Shown here: positions 6,965-13,982 of the stretch, in pieces | Layout of the letters: each line of letters begins with the position of its first letter | Numbering within the stretch: the stretch's first letter is position 1 | Source: Phycisphaerales bacterium UBA2266 | GTDB lineage: Bacteria > Planctomycetota > Phycisphaerae > Sedimentisphaerales > Anaerobacaceae | Reading direction: 5' to 3' | DNA: 27,396 nucleotides | Assembly (NCBI GenBank): GCA_002347125.1 | Contig: DDXG01000355.1 | Location: 1-27,396, forward strand | Position numbers and translations under genes: made by a program | Notes under the pieces: model-generated | The model's input: only the letters and a program-made list of their open reading frames with translations | The model's database searches: none | Told to the model about the DNA's origin: nothing

Positions 6965-7948
6965 CTAGGACGGCTGGGGCCTAGCGAATTTCACCAGCGA
7001 CATCACCATCAGTGCGGCAAAGACCACCCCCAGTGCCACCCACTGGATCGTATACGACGTCCCGAAACGGAAGCCCTCGACGGCGAATTCGACGACGTCG
7101 CCGCCCTTGAGGTCCGAGCGTCGGTGGAACGTGATGGGTCGCCCGTCCTGGCCGTGAGGTCCGGTCTGCGGTTCGCCAAGCCCCGTGATGCTCAGGCCGC
7201 CGGTCAGTTCCGCCAGGACGATGAGGTTCGCCGTCGGATGGTGGACCGGCCGTCGGATGGGGACCGCGGGACCATTGATGTCAAGGTCGTAGGCGAAGGT
7301 GAGCTGATATTCGCCGGGGGGCATGGCCATCGTGTCGTAGAATCCGCCGTCGGTTGCGACCACCTCGCCTTCCTCCAGATAGCCGCTCGTCCGCAGGCCG
7401 TGGTAACCCGCGGGCAGCTCGACCGCCACGACGACCGGACGGCCCTGCTCATCGTAGACATCTGAACTGATGGCCCTGTCGGTCGGGTTCTTCAGGTTCA
7501 TATCTTCGGTCACGCGAACGCGGGCCCCGTGAATCTTGACGAATATGTGATGGGTCCCGACAACAAGCCGCGAGCGGTCGGTCGAAACGTCATGCACGCG
7601 GACCGAGGCCGAGACATGGGGCCCGCCGCCGCTGAGCAGAACGGGCGAGCCGCCGAACATTATGTCGCCGTGTCGGGCGCGGGGCAGGGCCACGGTCCTC
7701 GGGCCGACGGGGATGTCGGGGAATACGGCGTTGCCCTGCTCATCGGCGGCCGCCTCCAGCGTCTCCCGCGGATTCATGTGTTCGTAAATGCCCACGACGA
7801 CCCTGTCGCCGGAGACGGACGTTCCACCGGCGGTGGCGTTGACCACGCTCACGGTCAGCGTGACGGCCGACGGCGCGTTGGGCTCGCCCGCGGCGACGGC
7901 CGCCGAGAAGATGACCAGAATCAGAATGGTGCGGACAGCGTCTTTCAA
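6965..7948 (-). CDS. Membrane-anchored extracytoplasmic protein of unknown function in the ccm operon
   Basis: 327 residues. I do not recognise a family. The start is TTG at 7948, overlapping the ccmF stop as TTGA; it is supported by the signal peptide that begins there (MKDAVRTILILVIFSAAVAAG) and by the lack of an upstream ATG. Residues 25-290 are mostly beta-type sequence, rich in V, G, D and H. Near the N-terminus (VVVGIYEHMNPRETLEAAAD) and middle (PPGEYQLTFAYDL) it resembles carboxypeptidase-regulatory or transthyretin-like folds. About residues 297-317 form a C-terminal membrane anchor with a short basic cytoplasmic tail. There are no cysteines, which excludes a CcmG- or CcmH-like thiol role, and at least ten histidines. 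Position between ccmF and ccmA implies a part in cytochrome c maturation. Confidence 0.85.
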   Translation of the reverse strand: MKDAVRTILILVIFSAAVAAGEPNAPSAVTLTVSVVNATAGGTSVSGDRVVVGIYEHMNPRETLEAAADEQGNAVFPDIPVGPRTVALPRARHGDIMFGGSPVLLSGGGPHVSASVRVHDVSTDRSRLVVGTHHIFVKIHGARVRVTEDMNLKNPTDRAISSDVYDEQGRPVVVAVELPAGYHGLRTSGYLEEGEVVATDGGFYDTMAMPPGEYQLTFAYDLDINGPAVPIRRPVHHPTANLIVLAELTGGLSITGLGEPQTGPHGQDGRPITFHRRSDLKGGDVVEFAVEGFRFGTSYTIQWVALGVVFAALMVMSLVKFARPQPS

Positions 7949-9894
7949 TGCGGGACCTGACTGATTTCTGTTGATGCCGACGGTTCATCCTCCTGCGCCG
8001 CCGGGGTGAGACTGCTCCGTCGCCCGTATAAAGCGGCCAGCACCAGGACCGCGCCCAGGGCCGAGATCATGCTTCCAATCCATATCCAGTTTATAAGGGG
8101 CTTGGTCAGAATGGTCATATTGATTCGCTGCGTCGCGTTGTCGACCTCCGTCAGGGCCAGGTACAGGTCCCCACCGAGGGTCCGGCGGACGTCGATTTCG
8201 CTGCTGGTGCGTTTGTCCGACGCCCCATAGAAGGCCAGGGCCGGCCGCAGTCGGCCCAGTGGGCGGTTGTCCCGGCCGATAGCGACGTTGGCCGTGACCG
8301 CCGTGAAGTTGGGGCCGTGCTCGGCTTCAAGCCCGTCGTAGGTGACGCGGTAGGAGCCGACCTCGACGGTATCGCCGGGAAGCATCGCCTTGTGCTCTTC
8401 GGTATCGTAGCCGCCCGAACCGGCGATGCCGACGAAGGCCACGACCACGCCCAGGTGCACCATGCGGGCGCCGACCCATCGCAGGGGCCACGGCCCGGCC
8501 GAGCGCCGGCGCGCGACGACATCCGCCAGGAGATTGGCCAGGGCGTAGCCGCAGACAATGAAGCAGGCCACGGCCAACCTGTGGTAGACAACCCACGCCA
8601 CCACCGCCGCCACGGCTGTCAGGCCCCCCGCGATGGTTCGCGCACCGGCGCGCAGGCCGGAGCGGACCAGATACGGGCAGATGCCGATAAACAGCAGCAG
8701 CAGCAATCCGCCGGGCGCGGTGATCTTGGTGAAGTAGGCCGGCTCCAGTTGAATCTTCTGATCGGATAGCAGGCCGCTGAAGAACGGAAAGAGCGTCCCG
8801 ACGAAGATAACGAACGCCAGCGCCAGCATGAGCCAGTTGTGACGGCAGACCCACCGGGTCAGGCCGCTACGGGTTGGCGCCTCCGCCGGGCCGACGCGGA
8901 TGCGAACGACCGCGAGCACGCCGGCGATCAGCCAGAGGTTGGCCAGCAGCACCAGGAACAGGATGCCCAGGCCCGGCTCCGGGAAGGCGTGCACGCTGGA
9001 GACCAGGCCGTAGCGCGTCAGGAACGTGCCGAAGATGCACAGACTGAAGGTCGTCAGACTCAGGAAGATCAGCCACCGGACGATGCCACTGCCGGCGGTA
9101 TATATGCGGGCGCAGTGCAGCAGCGCCGTGGCCGTCAGCCAGGGCAGCAGGGACGAATTCTCCACCGGGTCCCAGGCCCAATAGCCCCCCCACCCCAGCT
9201 CCTCGTAGGCCCACCAGGCCCCAAGGACGATGCCGACGGTCAGGAACAGCCACGCCCAGAGTATCCAGGCCGCGATCCGCTGCCTGAAGAACTCCACCGC
9301 CCGCGGCGACCGGTCGACAATGGCCACAAGCGCCCATAGAAAAGGAATGACGAACGCCGCATAGCCCACGAAAAGCGTAGGCGGGTGCAGCGCCATCGCG
9401 GGGTGCTGCAACAGGGGATTGAGGCCCGCGCCGTCGTCGGGGGTAACCATAGACAGGTCGAACGGGTGCTTGTCGAAGATCAGGACAAACAGGAAGTAGA
9501 CACTGACGAGGTTCGCCAGGATTCTCGCCCCGGCCAGGAACGACGGTGGCTGGCCCCGATCGCGACAGAACACCCATACGATCAGGCCCACCTGCAACCA
9601 CAGCCACAACAGCAGCGAGCCCGACGCCCCGGCCCACAGCGAGCTGAACTTATACGCCACAGGCAGGTCCCGGGCGGTGTGCTCGGCGACGTAAGTGACG
9701 CTGAAATCGGACTTTAGCAGCAGCGTCCACAGTGCAGCCATCGCCACGGTCAGGGCCAGAAAACCGGCGATAGTGGCGTTTCGAGCCGCGGCGGTCAACT
9801 GCGCCCGGGGCCGCAGGCCCAGCAGATCGGCGACAATGGCATAGGCGCTTAGAAACAGCGCCAGCAGTAGTGAGAAGTGCCCCAGTTCAACCAT
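7945..9894 (-). CDS. ccmF: Cytochrome c haem lyase subunit CcmF
   Basis: 649 residues from ATG 9894 (MVELGHFSLLLALF). The frame is also open from GTG 9936, which would overlap ccmE by 40 bp and give a poor N-terminus, so ATG is preferred. There are about 13-15 membrane segments. The P-His/WWD region is clear: LLQHPAMALHPPTLFVGY near residue 165, then EELGWGGYWAWDPVENSS near 235. A C-terminal extracytoplasmic domain (about 510-610) precedes the last membrane helix. CcmF takes haem from holo-CcmE and attaches it to apocytochrome CxxCH sites, normally together with CcmH, which is absent here. Its start is two bases after the ccmE stop. Confidence 0.95.
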   Translation of the reverse strand: MVELGHFSLLLALFLSAYAIVADLLGLRPRAQLTAAARNATIAGFLALTVAMAALWTLLLKSDFSVTYVAEHTARDLPVAYKFSSLWAGASGSLLLWLWLQVGLIVWVFCRDRGQPPSFLAGARILANLVSVYFLFVLIFDKHPFDLSMVTPDDGAGLNPLLQHPAMALHPPTLFVGYAAFVIPFLWALVAIVDRSPRAVEFFRQRIAAWILWAWLFLTVGIVLGAWWAYEELGWGGYWAWDPVENSSLLPWLTATALLHCARIYTAGSGIVRWLIFLSLTTFSLCIFGTFLTRYGLVSSVHAFPEPGLGILFLVLLANLWLIAGVLAVVRIRVGPAEAPTRSGLTRWVCRHNWLMLALAFVIFVGTLFPFFSGLLSDQKIQLEPAYFTKITAPGGLLLLLFIGICPYLVRSGLRAGARTIAGGLTAVAAVVAWVVYHRLAVACFIVCGYALANLLADVVARRRSAGPWPLRWVGARMVHLGVVVAFVGIAGSGGYDTEEHKAMLPGDTVEVGSYRVTYDGLEAEHGPNFTAVTANVAIGRDNRPLGRLRPALAFYGASDKRTSSEIDVRRTLGGDLYLALTEVDNATQRINMTILTKPLINWIWIGSMISALGAVLVLAALYGRRSSLTPAAQEDEPSASTEISQVPH

Positions 9895-9896
9895 GT

Positions 9897-10301
9897 TCAC
9901 TCGTCGTCGAGCTTGGCCTTGTACTTGGATTCGCACTGGGTCATGAGCTTCTCGGCCGCAAACCGCCCCTGTGCATCGACCCGGCCGTCCACCAGGACCT
10001 CCTTGCCCTCGGCGAAGTTGTCCGGGACCCCCCTGGCGTAGACGACGGGCAACTCGGCGTGCGAGCCGACCAGAACGAAGGACAGCTGCGCCTTCTCGAG
10101 GTCGCGCTCGACGGACCCGGGCTTGACCCTGCCGGCCAGGCGGAGCTTGAATTGCCCGACCTCGGCCTGACGGGCGGCGAACTCATCGACGGAGTAATAG
10201 TACTTCCACGACGAACGCATGGCCTCGTACATCAGATAGCCCAGCGCCAGTCCTATCACCAGCACCGCAATAGCGCCCTTGACGAGCTTGGGGTTTTTCA
10301 T
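9897..10301 (-). CDS. ccmE: Haem chaperone CcmE, CxxxY variant
   Basis: 134 residues. It has an N-terminal membrane anchor (about residues 7-25) and an OB-fold domain (about 48-118) with FKLRLAGRVKPGSVERD and the region leading to GVPDNFAEGKEVLVDG. The haem-binding motif reads C123-E-S-K-Y127. Proteobacterial CcmE binds haem covalently through His in HxxxY. The cysteine form is known from Desulfovibrio and archaea with the System I* set that lacks CcmH. It is the first gene of the ccm operon, with a promoter at 10358-10387. No strong Shine-Dalgarno is seen: the nearest, GAAGGG, is about 12 bases away. Confidence 0.95.
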   Translation of the reverse strand: MKNPKLVKGAIAVLVIGLALGYLMYEAMRSSWKYYYSVDEFAARQAEVGQFKLRLAGRVKPGSVERDLEKAQLSFVLVGSHAELPVVYARGVPDNFAEGKEVLVDGRVDAQGRFAAEKLMTQCESKYKAKLDDE

Positions 10302-10357
10302 CGTCTGCGTGGCCCTTCGTCCCCCATACGCTGAGGCGACGGTTGAACTTGTGTTCT

Positions 10358-10387
10358 GGTATACCCGAAAGAGCCGCCCTTGTTCAA
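10358..10387 (-). promoter_or_regulatory. Candidate promoter of the ccm operon with a palindrome
   Basis: On the minus strand, TTGAAC (10382-10387), an 18-bp spacer and TATACC (10358-10363) form a plausible sigma-70 promoter about 57 bases before ccmE. A perfect TATAAT at 10390-10395 is a second possible -10 but has no -35. The palindrome TTGTTCAACAA (10380-10390) covers the -35 box and could be an operator. The protein that binds it cannot be told from the sequence. Confidence 0.4.
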
Positions 10388-10430
10388 CAATTATAGAAAC
10401 CCTCTAACCACCGGCGCCCCAGCCGAAACG

Positions 10431-10446
10431 TCCGGCAACGCCGGGA
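10431..10446 (-). terminator. Possible terminator after ahbA
   Basis: TCCGGC (10431-10436) and GCCGGGA (10440-10446) form a 5-6 bp GC-rich stem with a 3-base loop, directly after the TAG of ahbA. On the minus strand it is followed by CGTTTCGG, a very short T-run. It would separate ahbA from the ccm operon. Confidence 0.35.
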
Positions 10447-10450
10447 CCCT

Positions 10451-10936
10451 CTAGCGGCTGCCACCCTGAGCGGGGCGAAGGGTCTGGGCGTCGAAGCGGG
10501 CATCGAGTTTGAACGCCGTCTTCATGGGCAGGTTCAACACGTCGGCCGGGCCCAGGTCCAGCGCGGCGGCAATCTCCTGCAGGATTTCGGTGATTCGCTC
10601 CTGGCTGGATGCGATAAGCGTGAACCAGATGTTAAACGGGTGGTCCCGCAGGTAACTGTGCGTGACCTCCGGGTAGCGGCCGATGAACCCGGCGGCACGG
10701 TCCACCCTGTCCGCCGCCACCCGCACGGCGCATAAGGTGCTGGGAAAGCCCAACTTGCGAGAATCGAGGCTGACACCGACGCGGCGGATAACGCCGTCGT
10801 CCAGGAGCCCGCGGACCCGCTCGATAAGCAGCTCGGCCGGGATGCCCAGCCCGGCGGCGATGACCTCGTAGGGATGCTCGGCCAGGGGAAAATCGTGTTG
10901 GAGGGCGTGGAGTATCCTGCGGTCGAGATCGTCCAT
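10451..10936 (-). CDS. ahbA: Siroheme decarboxylase subunit AhbA (Lrp/AsnC-like)
   Basis: 161 residues. An N-terminal winged helix-turn-helix is followed by an AsnC/RAM-like domain. It matches AhbA: DDLDRRILHALQHDFPLAEHPYE at the start, then IRRVGVSLDSRKLGFPSTLCAVRV, then PEVTHSYLRDHPFNIWFTLI near residues 90-110. With AhbB it forms the enzyme that decarboxylates two acetate chains of siroheme to give 12,18-didecarboxysiroheme. Its partner AhbB is 7.7 kb away at 18667-19140, so the pair is split. The ATG at 10936 has AAGGAC about 11 bases upstream. It is divergent from cobA-hemD. Confusion with a transcription regulator is possible for this fold, but the motifs and context favour the enzyme. 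Confidence 0.9.
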   Translation of the reverse strand: MDDLDRRILHALQHDFPLAEHPYEVIAAGLGIPAELLIERVRGLLDDGVIRRVGVSLDSRKLGFPSTLCAVRVAADRVDRAAGFIGRYPEVTHSYLRDHPFNIWFTLIASSQERITEILQEIAAALDLGPADVLNLPMKTAFKLDARFDAQTLRPAQGGSR

Positions 10937-10971
10937 CTGGCTGTAAGTCCTTGTGGAGCGGGCGTTTTCGC

Positions 10972-11000
10972 TTGACCGGGGGCCCGGCCGGTGCTACACA
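10972..11000 (+). promoter_or_regulatory. Candidate promoter for cobA-hemD and hemL
   Basis: TTGACC (10972-10977), a 17-bp spacer and TACACA (10995-11000) lie in the 103-bp gap between the divergent ahbA and cobA-hemD. The bases TG-C before TACACA give an extended -10. The spacing to ATG 11040 is about 35 bases. On the other strand a weaker TTGTCA with a poor -10 may serve ahbA. Confidence 0.4.
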
Positions 11001-11039
11001 GACATAACACAATGCCTTGCGGATGACAAGGGGTATTCG

Positions 11040-12431
11040 ATGAGCAAAGCCTACGGTAAAGTCTATCTGGTCGGGGCGGGGCCCGGCGATGCGGAGTTGA
11101 TCACGCTCAAGGGCTATCGGCTCATCTCGCAGGCCGACGTCGTTCTCCACGACCACCTGATGCCGCCGGAACTGCTGGACCTGGTCAAGCCCGGGGCCGA
11201 GGTGATCTCCGTCGGCAAGTTCGCCGGCCAACATACGCTGCCCCAGGACCAGATGAACCACCTGATCATCGAGAAGGCCAAAGAGGGCAAGATGGTCGTG
11301 CGGCTCAAGGGGGGCGATCCATACATATTCGGGCGCGGCGGCGAGGAGGCCCAGCGGTGCTACGATGAGGGTATCGAATTCGAGGTCGTGCCCGGTATCA
11401 GTAGTGCCATCGCGGCTGCGTGCTACGCCGGCATCCCGGCGACCCACCGGGATTACACATCGAGTGTGGCCATCGTGACCGGCCATCGCAAGGAGGATAT
11501 GGAGCTTGAGATTCCCAGGGCCGGGACGGTCATCTTCCTGATGGGTGTGGCGAATCTGCCCCAGATTATCCAGGCGTTGTTGGAACAAGGCTGGGCCCCG
11601 GAGACCCCCATTGCCGCCGTGGAAAAGGGCACCTGCTATGACCAGCGCGTCGTCAAGGGCAGGCTCGCGGACTTCCTGGACGTGGCCGAGAAGGCGCAAC
11701 TGCGGGCCCCGGCGGTGTTCATCGTCGGACGGGTCGTAGAACTCGATGACAAGCTGGGCTGGTTCGCCCGCAAGCCCCGGATATATCTGCCCGGAACGCA
11801 CCCGCAGCGATACCAGCACCTGGGCACGATTGTCCATCGGCCGCTCATAAAGCCTGTGCCGCTAAGCGATTACAGCCAGGCCGACGGGGCACTTGGCGGG
11901 CTGGGCGAGTTCGACTGGGTGCTCTTTACCAGCACCAACGGGGTAAAGTTCTTCTTTGAGCGGCTGCACGCCATCGGTCTGGACAGCCGGGCCCTGGCCG
12001 GGTGCAAGGTCGCCGCCATCGGCCAGACGACCGCGGCGAGACTCCGCGAAGACGGGATACTCGTGGACCTTCAACCGGAGTTGGAATCCAGCGAGGGGCT
12101 CGTGGCGGAGCTGACCCGCGCGGGCGTCAAGGGGGCCAGGGTGCTGCTAGTGCGGCCCCGGACCGCTCGCAATATTATTACTGAAGGTCTGGCGGCAGAA
12201 GGTGCGTTCGTCGAGCCGGTTATCATGTATGAGAACATCGAGGTCGAGGGCCTCGATACCGACTTCAACTACATCGACTGGATACTCTTCACGAGCGGCT
12301 CGACCGTGCGGGCCTATGTCAATCGGTACGGGACGACCATCCCCGGTGCAGTGAAGGTATATTGCCTGGGCCGGCCCACGCTGGATGTCGCGACGAAACT
12401 GGGAATCGCCGCCGAGCTGCTGCCGTCATAA
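11040..12431 (+). CDS. cobA-hemD: Uroporphyrinogen-III C-methyltransferase / uroporphyrinogen-III synthase fusion
   Basis: 463 residues from ATG 11040, which has AAGGGG eight bases upstream; the open frame extends further but without a ribosome site. Residues about 6-240 are a SUMT (CobA) domain: KVYLVGAGPGDAELITLKG at the start and RLKGGDPYIFGRGGEEA from about residue 88. It methylates uroporphyrinogen III at C2 and C7 with SAM to give precorrin-2. Residues about 246-463 are a HemD domain (KPRIYLPGTH, DWVLFTSTNGVKFFFERL, VAAIGQTTA), which closes and rearranges hydroxymethylbilane. The fusion makes the macrocycle and commits it to siroheme, the substrate of AhbAB. It is followed after 40 bp by hemL, probably in one operon. 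Confidence 0.95.
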   Translation: MSKAYGKVYLVGAGPGDAELITLKGYRLISQADVVLHDHLMPPELLDLVKPGAEVISVGKFAGQHTLPQDQMNHLIIEKAKEGKMVVRLKGGDPYIFGRGGEEAQRCYDEGIEFEVVPGISSAIAAACYAGIPATHRDYTSSVAIVTGHRKEDMELEIPRAGTVIFLMGVANLPQIIQALLEQGWAPETPIAAVEKGTCYDQRVVKGRLADFLDVAEKAQLRAPAVFIVGRVVELDDKLGWFARKPRIYLPGTHPQRYQHLGTIVHRPLIKPVPLSDYSQADGALGGLGEFDWVLFTSTNGVKFFFERLHAIGLDSRALAGCKVAAIGQTTAARLREDGILVDLQPELESSEGLVAELTRAGVKGARVLLVRPRTARNIITEGLAAEGAFVEPVIMYENIEVEGLDTDFNYIDWILFTSGSTVRAYVNRYGTTIPGAVKVYCLGRPTLDVATKLGIAAELLPS

Positions 12432-12471
12432 TCCGCAAAGTTTTCCCATCTTAACAATCCGGGTAAGCGAT

Positions 12472-13749
12472 ATGTCTGCATCCAAGAACGCCAGGCTGTT
12501 CCAAAGGGCCTGTAAGGTGATTCCGGGCGGTGTCAACAGTCCGGTTCGGGCCTTCAAGGCGGTCGGGGCCGAGCCGATCTTCGTTTCACGGGCCAAGGGG
12601 GCCCATATCTGGGATGAGGACGGCCGGCGGTACATCGACTACTGCCTCAGTTGGGGGCCGATGATACTGGGCCACGCCCACCGGGAGGTACTCGCGGCGG
12701 TCAAGACGGCGATGGCGCGCGGGACCAGCTACGGAATCCCCACGGCCGCGGAAGTCGAGCTGGCGTCGATGATTACGGCGGCTATCCCGTCGGTGGAGAA
12801 GGTGCGGCTGGTCAGTTCCGGGACCGAGGCGGTGATGACGGCGGTCCGCCTGGCGCGGGGCTGCACCGGCCGCGACGAGATTGTCAAGTTCGTCGGCTGC
12901 TATCATGGGCACGTGGACCACCTGCTCGTGCAGGCCGGCTCCGGCGCAACGACGCTGGGGGCCCCCAGCAGTCCGGGCATCCCGAAGGACTTCAGCAGGC
13001 ATACCCTGTTAGCGCCGTACAACGATATCAATGCTGTCAGGGCAGTCTTTGCCGAGCATGGCCGGCGGATCGCGGCCGTGATTGTCGAGCCGGTGGCCGG
13101 CAATATGGGGGTGGTGCCGCCGGACGGGCAGTTCCTGCGGACGCTGCGTCAGTTGTGTACGAAGCACGGTAGCGTTCTGATCTTCGACGAGGTGATTACG
13201 GGCTTTCGCCTGCGATACGGGAGCGTCCAGCCGCTATTCGGCGTCGAGGCGGACCTGACGTGCCTGGGCAAGATCATCGGCGGGGGCTTTCCCATCGGGG
13301 CCTGTGGTGGCCGGGCGGAGTTGATGGACCGGCTTGCTCCACAGGGGGCGGTCTACCAGGCCGGGACGCTGTCGGGCAATCCGGTGTGCGTCGCGGCCGG
13401 GATTGCGACGCTGCGGCTGCTCAAGTCGCTACGGCCGTACAAGGCGCTGGAGAAGGCGACGGGGCTACTGTGCGAGCATATCAGCGAGACCTTCCGTGCG
13501 GCGGGCGTCGAGCACACGATCAACCGCATCGGGTCGATGTTCACGCTGTTTTTCGGCGGAGGGCCCGTCACGGACTACGCCTCGGCCACCCGCTGCGACA
13601 CGGCCGCCTACGCCCGGTTCTTCCGCGGGATGCTGAATGCGGGGGTGTACCTGCCGCCGTCGCAATTCGAGGCGTGCTTCCTGAGCACTGCCCATACGCA
13701 GGCGGACCTGCACAGGACGCTCGCGGCCGTGCGTAGGGCCATTGGCTGA
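12472..13749 (+). CDS. hemL: Glutamate-1-semialdehyde 2,1-aminomutase
   Basis: 425 residues from ATG 12472, chosen because the product then starts MSASKNARLFQRACKVIPGG as in HemL proteins; longer in-frame starts run back into cobA-hemD. Key parts are GGVNSPVRAFKAVG near the start, NMGVVPP and LIFDEVITGFR in the middle, and GKIIGGGFPIGA, where K267 should bind pyridoxal phosphate (K265 in E. coli). It converts glutamate-1-semialdehyde, made by HemA, into 5-aminolevulinate in the cytoplasm. The ribosome site is weak (GGGTAAG). hemA, the partner enzyme, is on the opposite strand at 16382-17731. Confidence 0.97.
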   Translation: MSASKNARLFQRACKVIPGGVNSPVRAFKAVGAEPIFVSRAKGAHIWDEDGRRYIDYCLSWGPMILGHAHREVLAAVKTAMARGTSYGIPTAAEVELASMITAAIPSVEKVRLVSSGTEAVMTAVRLARGCTGRDEIVKFVGCYHGHVDHLLVQAGSGATTLGAPSSPGIPKDFSRHTLLAPYNDINAVRAVFAEHGRRIAAVIVEPVAGNMGVVPPDGQFLRTLRQLCTKHGSVLIFDEVITGFRLRYGSVQPLFGVEADLTCLGKIIGGGFPIGACGGRAELMDRLAPQGAVYQAGTLSGNPVCVAAGIATLRLLKSLRPYKALEKATGLLCEHISETFRAAGVEHTINRIGSMFTLFFGGGPVTDYASATRCDTAAYARFFRGMLNAGVYLPPSQFEACFLSTAHTQADLHRTLAAVRRAIG

Positions 13750-13759
13750 GAGAATACGG

Positions 13760-13794
13760 CACGTTGTGTGCCTTGTGTTTCGTATTGCGTCCCT
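13760..13794 (+). repeat. Degenerate 7-nt tandem repeat after hemL
   Basis: Consecutive 7-mers read CACGTTG, TGTGCCT, TGTGTTT, CGTATTG and CGTCCCT, starting 11 bases after the hemL stop. The CGTATTG unit and the 7-base period match the clearer array at 25481-25529. It is degenerate, and the period is weaker than in that array. Confidence 0.4.
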
Positions 13795-13833
13795 TCGGCT
13801 TCGCTGAGGACAGACGTGCGCATTGCGTTTGTG

Positions 13834-13855
13834 GAGTCGCCTTCGGCGACGACTC
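13834..13855. terminator. Hairpin between the convergent hemL and ahbC genes
   Basis: GAGTCG (13834-13839) pairs with CGACTC (13850-13855). An alternative inner stem, TCGCC/GGCGA, surrounds TTC. It lies between two genes that face each other and could stop transcription from either side, but lacks a T-run. Confidence 0.35.
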
Positions 13856-13947
13856 TGTCATGCCTGCGCAGGCAGGCATCCAGTACGACTCGCGGCCGCC
13901 GGGGACCTCCAGGCCCGCGCCGGACCCCTGCCTTCGCAGGGGTGACA
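13856..13947. repeat. Palindromic intergenic repeat element (about 92 bp)
   Basis: The element opens with TGTCATGCCTGCGCAGGCAG and closes with CCTGCCTTCGCAGGGGTGACA, so its ends are imperfect inverted repeats (TGTCA...TGACA). Each half is itself a hairpin: GCCTGC/GCAGGC on the left, CCCTGC/GCAGGG on the right. Elements of this style, with GTCAT...CGC...GGC...ATCCAG at one end and its mirror at the other, are scattered between genes in many bacteria. No coding capacity is seen. Copy number cannot be judged from one window. Confidence 0.55.
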
Positions 13948-13982
13948 TCGTCACTGCCTTGCCCAACATCGGACCCCTACGG

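Noticed and set aside
10632..11837. A 401-codon open frame on the minus strand, across ahbA and the cobA domain
   Set aside because: It would overlap two well-supported genes and crosses their divergent promoter region; no domain seen.
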